Both the position numbers and the translations under genes were made by a program. From the NCBI GenBank assembly GCA_037903475.1, contig JBAJFG010000488.1, forward strand, positions 930,001-994,000: a stretch of DNA of 64,000 nt. The letters are read 5' to 3'. Below, piece by piece: positions 10,970-28,387 of this stretch. The notes beneath the pieces are model-generated. The model saw nothing but the letters and a program-made list of their open reading frames with translations, was not told where the DNA came from and searched no databases. Numbering within the stretch: position 1 is the first letter of the stretch; each line of letters starts with the position of its first letter. The stretch is from Ancylostoma caninum (lineage: Eukaryota > Nematoda > Chromadorea > Rhabditida > Ancylostomatidae).

Positions 10970-12030
10970 ATATCGAGTTAAAGCAGGACTGGTTGGCAGC
11001 GTGTGAGAGAAATCCGCTTCAGCGCACTCACAGGTTCGATCCCCGGTGCGTTCCATAAATTTTTGCACGGGTCGAAATCGCTTCAGAACTAAATATGGAG
11101 TAAAGAGGGTGGAAATGTTTAAAAAAATAGAATGTGAGCTTAGACCTCGTGCTGAAGTCCTCTGACTCGAAATCAGCAAATGCTTTCCTACGTACTCATA
11201 GAGAGCGACCAACTCTTTTACCAGAGTTTTAATTTTCTAGAACTTCATATGCTTTTGGAAGCTCGATGGGAAATTTTTCGATTTTTCGGGTCTCCGAGGG
11301 GAAATTTCCCATCTAACTCACGCAAGCAGGGGCAAATATTGGGGTGCGATAATGAGAACGAAGAATCAATGCTTGCAGCTCTATTACGTGAAGGTAGTGA
11401 AATTTTGGTAAACGGCAAACTCTTTTCATAGGAGTTGAAGAAGTGAAAATCTCGCAATTTGAACAGATGGTGAAAATGGAGTAAATCTCTTTGGCAAATC
11501 ACTGAGAAGCAGTTTGCGGATATCACAAAAACTTTTCTTCTATGAGTTTTAGTTGAGGAAATTTCCCACTTGAGTACAGAATCTGGCTCCACGAAGTTCG
11601 CTCGTTTTCTCTATGGGAAATTCGTCAAATTTCCCATCGACTTCCCATCGGGCTCCCAAAAACATATGAAGGTCTAGAAAATTGAAACTCTGGCAAAGAT
11701 AGAGCTGATCGTACTATAAGGACAGATAGAAAAACATTCGCTGATTTTGAGTCAGAGAACCTCAGTGCGAGGTCTAAGTAACCCTAGTTTTCCACTAACT
11801 GGCGCCATTGTAGACGAATTCTCGCATGAGTTATCGATCGATTTCGCTTCCCTCACTTCATTTTGAAACCTTTAAACCCTCTATAATCCACACTAAATCC
11901 TGAATGGTTCCAACCCGTGCAAAAATTTTTTTGGAGGCGCCGGGAATCGAACCCGTGGGCGCGCAAATGCCAACGCTGAAACGATTCCTCGCATACGCTG
12001 CCGATCAGTCCTGTTTTGACAAGTAATGAC
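10970..12030. mobile_element. ~1-kb foldback element with tRNA-like termini
   Basis: Two arms of about 330-390 bp (10975-11300 and 11640-12020) are inverted copies. Outermost in each is a tRNA-like block beginning near GGACTGRTYGGCAGCGTRTG and ending in a B-box (GGTTCGATCCCCGG at about 11036, GGTTCGATTCCCGG inverted at about 11950). Inside follow ATTTTTGCACGGGT and, further in, TTTTCTAGAMCTTCATATG on both sides. The centre (11300-11640) is AT-rich and repeats GGGAAATTTCCC-like words. Family unknown. Confidence 0.65.
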
Positions 12031-13364
12031 ATGATTGTTCCTGCTGGCAGTCTGGTCCGATCGGATAAGGAAGGATGTATATCGACCTCAAGGTGGTTTT
12101 AGTTCCAATTTGGGTTTTTAGTTTCTTTTGTGTGTTCTTCCTTGAAACTGTTCAGTGTTTCTGTGTACAGAGAAAACATGCGGGAGCAGAACGGGGGGGG
12201 GGGGGGGGGTCGTGAAGAGGTGGGGGTTGGACGAGGGAATAGGGGGGTCGTACTGAGGGTCGGTTTTTCCCATCGTCATGCTTGACCCTGACCACGAAAC
12301 ATATTTAGAAAAATATGAGGCTCACTGTTTGCTGTCCTCATGCAAATACCCAGCCGAGAAGAAAAAAACTTTACCAATTCTCGTTAGTAGATATATAAAT
12401 ATGGAACATACGCTTGATTTAAATCATTACAGGTAGATTTCATGTCTGTACATATTATCAATTTTCTGAAACAGGAAGCGCCCAGGCGCAGTTTTCTTAT
12501 ATTCTTCATCGGAACTACTGCTATTACTTTTTCGCCTTTTCCAGCTTTTCTTGGCATGCTTCCAAAATAGCGTTCATAAGAACCAATAGCGAATAGCGAG
12601 GCATTGCAACATGTTGATTGGCTGCCATGCGAGATTTCGAGTATTCACTTGCTCAATATCAATTCTTGGCGTCTGACATGGAAATCACTATGCTGTGCCA
12701 GGCAAATTTGACAGTTGACGTCTTCTCATAGATATAAAATGTTCAAAAGAAAAATTGGCTCTATAGTTCAAAGCTGAACAGGCGGTAAACACAGAACTAT
12801 CAAGACATCGTATTTGTGGTATACTTGTTCCTAAAATAAAACTTGCCTTTCTCCAGGCACCATTTTTCGCGGTAATGGTAATTTCATTATGAATAAGAGA
12901 TACAACAAGTATAAAATCTTACTTCTCTTAACATCATATCACATGTGGCTCTGTAGATGTCATGTAGGGTTGCTCACTATTCCGATTTAGGAGTAGGCAA
13001 ACATGGTCACTAAACTTTGGGATAGTGAAAACCAAATGCGCACCACTTCCGGGCCGGTAGCAAAGCATCGCATGACAGGACGTCAAGATGCCGTCATGTA
13101 GTCAGGTGCTCCCGGCATGTTGGCATCTTTGCTCCCAACATGCTCTCATCCACGGCGGCATCTAATTCATTCCCATTCAGCAGTGTATTGGATGCTAGTT
13201 TGATTCATTTTACGGCTACGAACTTCGGAGAAGGTACACTGCACTTAATAATTCCGCCCAAATCTTGACGACCTGTGGTGAGGATTAATATTTAGCATAC
13301 TCTAGATTGTATAAGAGAGAACATTGGATGAAAAACGAGTAATACAGCTCTTGTCGAATAGAGA
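12031..13364. other. no gene seen; includes a G homopolymer
   Basis: Low-coding sequence with a run of about 17 Gs at 12193-12209. CCCATCGTCATGCTTGACCC near 12270 is the inverted counterpart of a motif at about 10784, so the foldback at 10970-12030 may lie inside a larger repeat. Confidence 0.35.
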
Positions 13365-13512
13365 GACTGATCCTGTGACTGCAGAAACACGGTGGTACCT
13401 AATCGATGTACGCGGAGAGAGCACGCCCAGAGTGAGAGGGTCGAGTAGGTCCCGCCGCGATTCTGCGGCCGCAACGCTATGAAACCGCACGCGCAATGCG
13501 TCTATCTTTTCG
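13365..13512 (-). repeat. dispersed repeat R2, copy a
   Basis: The minus-strand sequence includes GCGGTTTCATAGCGTTGCGG then CGACCCTCTCAC and GTGCTCTCTCC. It matches the plus strand at about 33838-33985. Class unknown. Confidence 0.6.
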
Positions 13513-13784
13513 ACAACGAGTGTACATGATGCGTCAATTCGAATTTTACATGAGAATGCTTTTACTTCATTATTTATTTGTAAGAGTGTATTTTCTAGCG
13601 TCTCTACTTGCAACCTTAATCTCGTGCCAAAGCCACTAGCAGCAGCGTCGAATTTAGCCTAGGTGTAGAACTCAGGAGAGACAGATTCGAACTCGAATAA
13701 GTAAGTAAGCAGCCATTTTCTTAGAAGCACATAAATCTTTTCTATGAACTAATAGAACTTAGAGAACCATTTTTAGACATCCTC

Positions 13785-15014
13785 ATGCTCTTTCCGCGCC
13801 CAACAAGGCGTTCTGATAACATAAGTTATCGCCGCCTTAGTCCAGTTAGATTATTCGAGTCGAATCAAGAGATTCTTCAACAGAAGTACAGAATGAACGA
13901 AGAGCAACTGCGAAGACTGTGTAATGTTATTTCTCCTTTAATGACTAAGATTCAAATACCTTCTTGGAGCATCGAGCACAAAAATAAAGTTAGATTATTT
14001 TCTACAGAGCTTTCGAATGCGGTACATTCAGTATGATCACGAGTAGATATCATGTTTTAGGCCCATGGCATACTTCACAGCTACACCGTCGCGGTGAAAA
14101 AAAAATGAATGTAAATGATGAGAACAAGATGTTACGAGTTCTCATATCTTATCACACAGTTTGCATGGAACACCGTGCTGGCACAGGAGCCACTGTGAGA
14201 AAACTTCTGATGGTGAACGGTCGCAGCTACAGCATCGCTGTGTAGTATGCCCTAGGCCTTAGGTGATTATTGCTTTGCGGTACCTAACAAACAACTCACA
14301 TCAAACCGTGCTGTCCGACTGCATAGGACGTTCACAAAAAATCATATCAAATGCCGTTGCAGAATTCGTAACAGCGTTGAACCATCCTCTGATAGTCAGA
14401 AAGTTTATGAACTTCAAACCCAGCGATGTGCTTCACTGTCGTAGAATCGTCAGAGGATTCGCGAGATTGGGTCGACTTCCAAACAAAAAGTGCAGTTCAT
14501 GGATGCTGTATTCCTCTAAGAAGACCAGGCGAAAGTGGTTGGCAGTATTACTGCCGTAAGGATCTTACAGCCTTAATGTACTGGCAATCGTTGATTACAA
14601 AGGAAAGTTTTTGTATATCAACGCCGACTATCCTGGGTCTGTCCATGACTCGACCATTTACTCACTATCGAAGGTTAAAGAAGCTTTCGATGATAGGTGT
14701 GTGCAAAAAGGACATTGCCTTGTGGGCGATTAGGATTTCGCAACGGAAATGATGTCCTTACGCCCATCCGCAATGCTGTAACACTTGGAGAGCGTCGTTA
14801 TAACAAATCGCGCAGGATGCGTGTACCAGTCGAATGCGCATTTGGGCGCTGGAAGAGGCGCTTCTCAATCTTGGAATCGAAAATACGACTTACACCAACA
14901 GTAGCTGCCAAAGTGGTTGTTGCATGTGCCGTCCTTCATAACATCATGATTTCAATGGGTTGCGGCAAACAAACAGAACTCGGCGCTCGAAAATTCACGC
15001 GTCGCTTTCCATGA
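13785..15014 (+). pseudogene. PIF/Harbinger transposase pseudogene
   Basis: Protein pieces run in order on the plus strand: an N-terminal helical segment (LQQKYRMNEEQLRRLCNVI, 13880-13945), IGRSQKIISNAVAEFVTAL (about 14320-14380), the DDE block YINADYPGSVHDSTIYSL (about 14612-14668), and VPVECAFGRWKRRFS then CAVLHNIMI near 14825-14950. This is the order in DDE_Tnp_4-type nucleases, with Asp residues in the YPGSVHDS block and Glu in VECAFG. The gene is split by a MITE (14060-14258) and by several frameshifts, so it is inactive. Terminal repeats were not identified. Confidence 0.82.
14060..14258. mobile_element. MITE family 2, copy b, inside the Harbinger pseudogene
   Basis: A 199-bp element with ends GGCCCATGGCATACTTCACA and GGCCTAGGGCATACTACACA (reading inward from the right). 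It is flanked by TTA at 14057-14059 and 14259-14261. A three-base TTA target fits PIF/Harbinger-type transposition. Confidence 0.85.
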
Positions 15015-17326
15015 AGGGATGTGAGAAGCATTAAAAATTCTACTGTTAATGCATTGAGTTAAATAAAGATGTAGTTGGTTTTGAGAAGGATCGATTCATT
15101 AGGCACATTTTATTTGTAAATATGGACAAACAACTATAACTACAGTAAACTACTATAACTACAGCTAAACCCACATATCGTAGGTTTGGTGCATAATTTG
15201 ACAAACACGAGCATTCATTATAAAGTTTGACTGTTTTTTCACCGAAATGAAAATGCTCAGAAAGCCTCTCATGAGCAGACCAAGTCACACTCCAGTCATT
15301 CTATTTGATCACAAAAGCCTCCAATTTTGTGATAGCCTTCTTCATGTGCCCTCTATTCTGCGACTTTTTTACTAGCCATGTATTGCTTGCTTTCAGTTAT
15401 GCAAAACAAGACTTACGTCTTCTTTCATAGATTTCTCCATCGTTTTCACTGAAACGACAATTTTGTAGAACAGGGGGAGAGCACTTTCATAGGTATTTGC
15501 CAACCTTGGTAAACTATGATTTAAGAACGCAACAAAACTCCTCACACATCCATTTGAATGGCGTGGTTTGGTTTCTCACAACACATTTTCACCCACAAAA
15601 CAAAAACACCAAATTTGAAGAACTATACTAACGCCTTTTGACAGGCATGCACATATACCAAATGCTTCAATTTACTTGGCGTTCATTCTATGAAGGAAGA
15701 GTACCGACAGAGTGGATCACAGACTGGGTCAGTGTTTCTGATCATCTGAAAACCTTCTCGTTTTACTGAAGCTGTAAAATCGCTTTTGACAGGCACAGTT
15801 CATCTTCTTCGACAAATAACACTGCCCCCTCGACCACTGTCAAGAGGATGTACTGTCTTGTATCCCTCCTGCTGTCGATGGCGAACACCACTAGGCTGAC
15901 TCAGCAGACCTTCTTTGTCTAAGCGCACTGTTCCGTTCCTTCCCGACCATTTCATCCATCATCCTGAACTGCCGCTTCTGTGGACTGCTAAGTTCTTCTT
16001 AGTTCTTCAAATCTCCCAAGTGGATCCGAATTATGGATTCATTCATTGTCACGTCTTTTGTTCAGATGGATCCATCACTTCTAGCCTAAGGAATACATAG
16101 CTCCCCTATGTATACCTTAGGTTCCATTAGGTGAGAAAGTGTTTCTTCTTGTCTAACCAATACCTGTCTACCAAGACCAAAGATGTGGAGATATGTTTTA
16201 CCCTGATTGAACAATGTTTGTATTCACCCAATTTTGCTTACTTGTATGCCATAAGTACTATTGAGCAAAGAGTCACAGACAATGAATTAACTACAACATA
16301 TCGAGGGATGATGGCTCGTTCCACGTCAAAGATTCTCAAGTATGGTCTTTCTGCGGTTTTTAACGGAGTGATTACTGTTATGGCCTACCTGTTAGCTGGC
16401 AGCGGTGGTGAAAAGTGGCTATACCATAGGCGATCCGAATAATCGTTTGAAAATGCGATAATGGATAAGAAGCCTGCATATAAGCCCGGAGTTTGGCGAG
16501 GTCAAGTTAGTTCACGTCGCCACTGGTCCAAACTAGTAGCTTCAGTCAACGAACGGGGATCCGTAGCCGCCGACCATGACTGGAAAATTGGCTCTTGGTG
16601 CTCTTGTTGCGCCTCATGTAAACATTTGATCTCCACTGTTCCAACATTCTCTACAGAAGTCTCGATAATGAAACTGTTATGCTCAAATGAACAAACTACT
16701 ATAAGCAGAACTACACAAATTCACTCTTAGTATTGCTGCGAAATGCAAACATAAACAAGTCATGCATATTTGCACCCTAAGCAAAAGCGCTATGGGAAGA
16801 TACTTTCCTCTGTTTACGATTTTGTTACAAATTTTAGGCCATTTTTCGTAAATAGTAAATCGTAAAAAATTTGCCAAAATTGTCCGTAAATCGCCATTCG
16901 TGGATCATAAATCGTAATTATCCCTGTTCACAATGAACTTTCCGCTAGTTAATAACGGAGTGTCCACCCTTCACTCAACTATGTATGATCCTTTTATTTC
17001 GATTTGATGTTGCATTCATTTATTCCATGTTTTTTGCCATAACTGTGGATATGAGAGATGTATGCTGATTGGCGTTTTTTTTTCACATCTTTTTCCTACT
17101 CTCGACAATTCTGAGCGAAGATAATGCAGCTAAAGTGGTAGTTGATGATAAAGACGTCTTATGAAATCCGAACAGCAATTGATAGCATATAAGGCCACTA
17201 TCTTGAGGTTGATGACAGCTTCACTTTTTGAAGGTAATTTGTTCGGCGACCACGATGGAACATTCCCATTCAAGTACTACAAGCACTCAAAATTTGAAGA
17301 GACTTCCTTTTCGAAACACTACAATA
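15015..17326. other. long stretch without supportable gene
   Basis: AT-rich with scattered short frames on both strands (for example 16131-16442 plus, 103 codons) lacking family features. A short perfect hairpin, CCTAAGGAATACATAG and its near complement, lies at about 16085-16121. Part may belong to the Harbinger element's 3' half. Confidence 0.35.
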
Positions 17327-17985
17327 GCTCAGAGATTCCGGGACGGCGAACACAGGCCGAATACGTTTCAACAGCAGTTACACCGCGAGGTGAAAGCGTA
17401 TTTTGTCTCCCCACCAGCTGCGTTCGCCCCGGAAAGGCTGTTTTGGGAGCGATGAACTGGTTTGAATGTCTCAAACCTAGGATCGCAGCTCAATCTGGGC
17501 GCAGGGCTGTGGTCCTACTGTAGACCTGGGTAAGTGTATGCTTACCCAAGCTCCCCCAAAAATAGTCCCGAACGTGTACGCGCTTGCCGCGGCAGCGCTT
17601 GGTGGACTCAGCGGTCCTGCGCTAATCTCCAGATACTCGCCGCGCCCGCACGAATCCGCATCGCACGGATCTCGTCTGACCGATTATTGCACTAGGCCAC
17701 GATTTTACCTGGGCCTCAGCCGGCCTAACGAGTCTCGCCTTGCCTCCGCCGAGGCGGCGACACGACTAAGGTCTGGTGCTCAACCACCGGCTTATATACC
17801 CCTCCCAGGAGGTGGGTCGTGGCAAGGAGCAGGTAAAGGATATGAGGGACAGAACGCAGGATGAACGGCACTACAGTCAATCGCGCAGCAACTAGCCCTC
17901 TCAACGCAGCCGAAACACAGGGTTTGCTGCTCTTTGCAGTCGGAATGCAGCAGTTCTTCCTCTTGCAGCAATGTCTACCTTCCAT
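17327..17985 (+). repeat. GC-rich dispersed repeat R1, copy a
   Basis: About 650 bp matching 51856-52480 in the same orientation. Shared landmarks are GGGCGCAGGGCTGT, GACCGATT, CTTGCCTCCGCCGA and GGTGGGTCGTGGCAAGGA. It is clearly more GC-rich than its flanks. No protein family seen. Confidence 0.7.
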
Positions 17986-18203
17986 TTCTTGAGGGTGTGG
18001 ATTGGCAGGTTTTGGTCCTTAAAGAATTCATATTTTACGAAACCCCCTTCGAAAATAACATGGCACTTTCTTCCTGAATGCAGTGCATGGAAAAATATCC
18101 ATGAAAAGTGGAAATACAAATGGCAAGAAAAATCTCAATTAGAACACTTGTGGACACATTGGTCCTTATCATAACAACTTTAATCCGTGCGCCTCATTAT
18201 CAT

Positions 18204-18485
18204 GAGAGTATCCCCAGATTTCGCCACTTCAATTGCCACGTTACATTGCCATTGATCGCTGCCAAACGGAGCTCAACGTCCGTACTCTCAAAGATGTGCC
18301 TAAAATGAACTGGCGATGTGAGTTGTAGCGACAGTCGAAACGATGCCTATTATCACCACCCCACATCACTTATCATCTCGCTCACTTCTGAAGTCTTCTC
18401 ATTCAGTTCGTCCATGTGGCGATCGCGACGACAGCCGGCTGCAGGGTGATCGCCACGATTATTGGCGAAGGCTGGGGATACTCTA
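18204..18485. mobile_element. MITE family 6, copy a
   Basis: Terminal inverted repeats AGAGTATCCCCAGATTTCGC (left) and AGAGTATCCCCAGCCTTCGC (right, inward) bound 282 bp. A related copy, opposite in orientation and lacking one end, lies at 58893-59430. Confidence 0.7.
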
Positions 18486-19734
18486 ACTGACCGCATTTCC
18501 GAACTGCTGAGATTGGAAGTTAGCGGGATCAAATTAGTCATAAAGAGCACTCATTCTTGTACAATTTCGACATTTTAGAAGATGAAAGAGAGAAGATCAT
18601 CCGCAAATGAGTCAAAACAAGAAAGAAATTGGGCAGAGTACAAAAATCTACAAGATTTCTCGACTATATCTCACGTCTTAGAGTGCTCCTCACGTTTAGA
18701 CGCGTTTAGCTTTGGAGCTTGGTGATGCTCCACTAAACGGCTTGCGATAGTACCTTGGAGCGAGCGGAAAAGGAGACATAAGTTTACATAAGTCTTGTGA
18801 TCTGGTAGCATACATACATTGCGAGTACCATGACGCTTCTCACCCTAAATTTGGGGTCAATCGGTTAAGTCTCGACTCAAAGGGAGAGCCCTATAACCCC
18901 TCTGCTCAAGTGTTCACTCATTCAGCCTCAGAATGCGAGCATACACATTTTTGGTTTGCATAAGTTTGGATTGTCTTTTTGAAAAAAAACTTCCAATGTC
19001 TCCCTAGTTCTTATCTCACAGAAGATTTCAGATCATTCTGTGCAGTTTCCGCAGCGCAGGAGTCCTTCGAGTGCTCCGGATAATGGGATCAAACGCGCGA
19101 GAGGTTAGCGATCAAGTCTAACTATGGGGCCAAGCATCCTAAATCTATTCGTGCATTGCTCCTAGCAACTGCACAAGAGGTTAGTTGACAAACCCAGCCT
19201 TGAGCTACAAAAGCCTTGAATAGTTTGCAGAAAAGGCAGCAAATCGGTAACCTAACTGCGGAAACGCTCATAGATAGTTTTTTTATCAAGCGGCACAAAA
19301 ATCAACAGTGTCAAAAAATTCCTAAGCAAAAATCAATGTGTTCCTTCATTTCCACAAGAGCCGATTTCAGCGAACTTTTAGCGAACTCATTGAAGAAGTA
19401 TTTATTCATTTATTTGACACACCATGAAGGTGAACCATTGATGTCGGTAACGACATGCTTGATAGAAAGGTAAAATAGAGCAACGGTGAAGAAAATAATC
19501 AGAGAGCCCAGAATCTTGGAATGAAAAACGCGTACAGTGTCTCATGTGAGCCGATCGCCGTGAGCATCGTTATGCAAACACATATTCTCGCCCATAACAA
19601 GTATCATGAATCATCTTCATAAACGACTTGATTTAAAAGTGCAACTAATGGTCTCGTCTTTAATGCCGCCTCGAACCTCACACAAAAACTGATGTAAACT
19701 TCCACACCGCACCATAATAACACTTCCGAAAGTC
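18486..19734. other. no supportable gene
   Basis: AT-rich sequence with one 85-codon plus frame (19216-19473) of no recognisable family. Confidence 0.35.
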
Positions 19735-21660
19735 AGATGAGTATGTTGTGCGTTCGCAATGTTCCGCAGTAGGCATTCCTTAAAACCAACTGCAAAATGT
19801 GACCGCGTGGAAATTTCATTCCATCAACGCCATCCAGAAGCTGCCCCGTAGGAAATGTGGCGTACATGTTAGCAACGGATCTACTACATAACTGTTTGAC
19901 TGCCGGCGAAAATAGGCTACGTGCAGTTTTAAAATTATCGCCGCAATTCCAGTGGATGCAGTCATTAGAGCACATTTATCTTCAGTCTCGAGAGCCGCGA
20001 TTAATGCGCTCAATATGCATGCCTTCCCATAGCCACCCCTTTCATCATTGAGGAATGAATAATCTTACCAGCAGCTGTTTTGAGGGCGTTCGAAGCAATA
20101 GTATAGCAAATAGCATAGCAATAGAACAGTAGTATCTGCAATGATTCTCTGAATTGACGAAAAGGGAGCATCCAGATGCGCTAGATCTCCTCCAAATATA
20201 CCAGCGATGGAAGCCATTCCTCTATCAATAGAGGAAATAAGAGAATCTTGCACGAGGGCAGCGATTTCGTTGTGCTCGAAGGAGACACCAAGCAAAACGG
20301 GTTTGGTATTATTGTTCTTGCATCCGACTCTCATCTTTTGCTTGAGTATATCCCGCAGTATTCAAAGATTTGTTGAGCTACAGTTAAATGGAGTGTGACC
20401 AAAAAGACGATGCATAGCTGACGACAATTCTATAGCACATGCGCTGCGCAAGTAGTGCTCCCTTTCGATATCCGTCTCTCTAAAACCAGCCGCCTGGGCA
20501 GTTTTCATGGAAGAGTTGTATCCGATTCTTCTAATAGTACGAATGAAGAAGCACCCTGAGTGAAGAATAACAACTTAAGTAAAGCATATAGTTCCGCCAT
20601 CTCTAGATCAGCAGACCAAATACGAGACACACCACCGCCTTTGCGTGTGTAGGGAACAACGTTTCGACCGTAGAACCGGAAATGCTCCGCAAGCTCTATC
20701 CAGATCATCTTCACGGCATGTGCGCTAAGTATTACCATGAGAAAAGAAGGCAGCAGTTTGCTTACACTGCCGCTATAGTCCTCGAGGACTGTAGCACTCT
20801 GCATCGCCGTCGCTAGCGACTGTGACACCGGTGCGCATCGATTGCGGGCGGGGCGCCGCCAAATGTTGGCGACTGGCGATCGGCGGCCGCCAATGTTGGC
20901 GACTGCGGCTTCGCTGCAAATCGATCGTGTGCGGTCGCCAACATTGGCGGCCGCCGTCGCCGGCGACGGCGACGCAAGGTGCTATACTCCTCGACGAGTA
21001 TAGCGGCTACCTTACTGGCACATGAGGACTTAACGAAATGAATGCTATACTGAGTAGAAAAGCAGGGAGACGATGCGTGGCTTCGATATGTGATAAAAAC
21101 CTGGTATCTTAGAAAACCTTGCTCATATCGACATCAACAACAGGACTGCGACATCCACGATCATGAATGGACAGCTTCGAGGCAGCTTGATTGCGAAGCA
21201 GACTGAACATGACCCGAACCAGGCCTCTGTAGATGTATTTGAAAATATTTTTGGAAGCCGTAATGGAACAGCAACATTCATCGTTGATATGACACTGATA
21301 TCGCATAAGAATAGTAACATAAGAATAGATCACGTCTTCCTTGGAAGCAACGGTGCATCATCAACGATCATTCTTACTAACAGCAGCCCTTCCATGTACT
21401 CTCATCTCTTTACGATAAAACGTATACTCTTGAGTTTGGTGCTTTCTCGAAAATGTTTTGGATATCTTTCATCGCAATGGAGTTCATTACTAACAAGACA
21501 CGCCAAATCGAGACGGTCTTTGCATGGTTCATGTGTCATGAATTTTGTCTACGGAGGAAATAAGAGAAGCTTTCGGTTCCGTTCCGGATCAACAGTGGAC
21601 GGATACTGTGGGAGCTCTGCAGATATAAAATTGTGTTGTTTTGAAGATCTTTATGAAAAA
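19735..21660 (-). pseudogene. Helitron Rep/helicase remnant
   Basis: The minus strand carries Helitron pieces in order. Near 21535 is HEPCKDRLDLACLVSNELHC. Near 21290-21220 is YQCHINDECCCSITASKNIF followed by KYIYRG, like the conserved CHINVE...KYLFKYIYKG block. Near 20630 are helicase-linker words, and at about 20010-19960 a PIF1-type helicase segment reads DKCALMTASTGIAAI. Frames change repeatedly, coding is missing between the first and second halves, and a GC-rich MITE sits at 20765-21011. The HUH Rep motif is not seen. A 174-codon frame on the opposite strand (21163-21687) is its shadow. Confidence 0.8.
20765..21011. mobile_element. GC-rich palindromic MITE family 4, copy a
   Basis: A 247-bp element with TTA at 20762-20764 and 21012-21014. 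Ends CACTGCCGCTATAGTCCTCG and GGTAGCCGCTATACTCGTCG (inward) are imperfect inverted repeats, each holding its own small palindrome. The interior is very GC-rich and packed with self-complementary words (GCGGCCGC, GTCGCCGGCGAC, CGATCG). It interrupts the Helitron remnant. Confidence 0.85.
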
Positions 21661-21961
21661 AAAAGATTAAGCTCAGAGACAAAATAGTATCGAACAACTG
21701 AAAACAATGTAGCATCTCTCATGTATGAACTATATGTAACAATAAGAGAACCTGGCAAAATGGAGACGTGTTGAATGACAACATTGACACATGTACGCCT
21801 GCAATGTGTCTTGAACTGTTCACCATTCTTCAGCTTTTGTTCTGTTATTTGATACTTTATGATGCAACTGACTTCAAAAAACGACTACTTTATGAAATTC
21901 TAACTAGCACAATTTGTTCCAGCTGGACTAGCACAATATGTTCCAGCATCAAGTCTTCATA

Positions 21962-28371
<6,410 letters not shown>

Positions 28372-28375
28372 GCTG

Positions 28376-28387
28376 CTAGAAAAGAAA
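28376..28387 (-). promoter_or_regulatory. probable spliced-leader trans-splice acceptor, copy A
   Basis: TTTCTTTTCTAG on the minus strand ends four bases before the ATG of copy A. In nematodes such a pyrimidine-rich AG right before a start codon usually accepts a spliced leader. A cis intron joining an upstream untranslated exon is the alternative. Confidence 0.5.

Noticed and set aside
21163..21687. 174-codon plus-strand frame
   Set aside because: Lies opposite recognisable Helitron sequence on the minus strand and has no family features itself.
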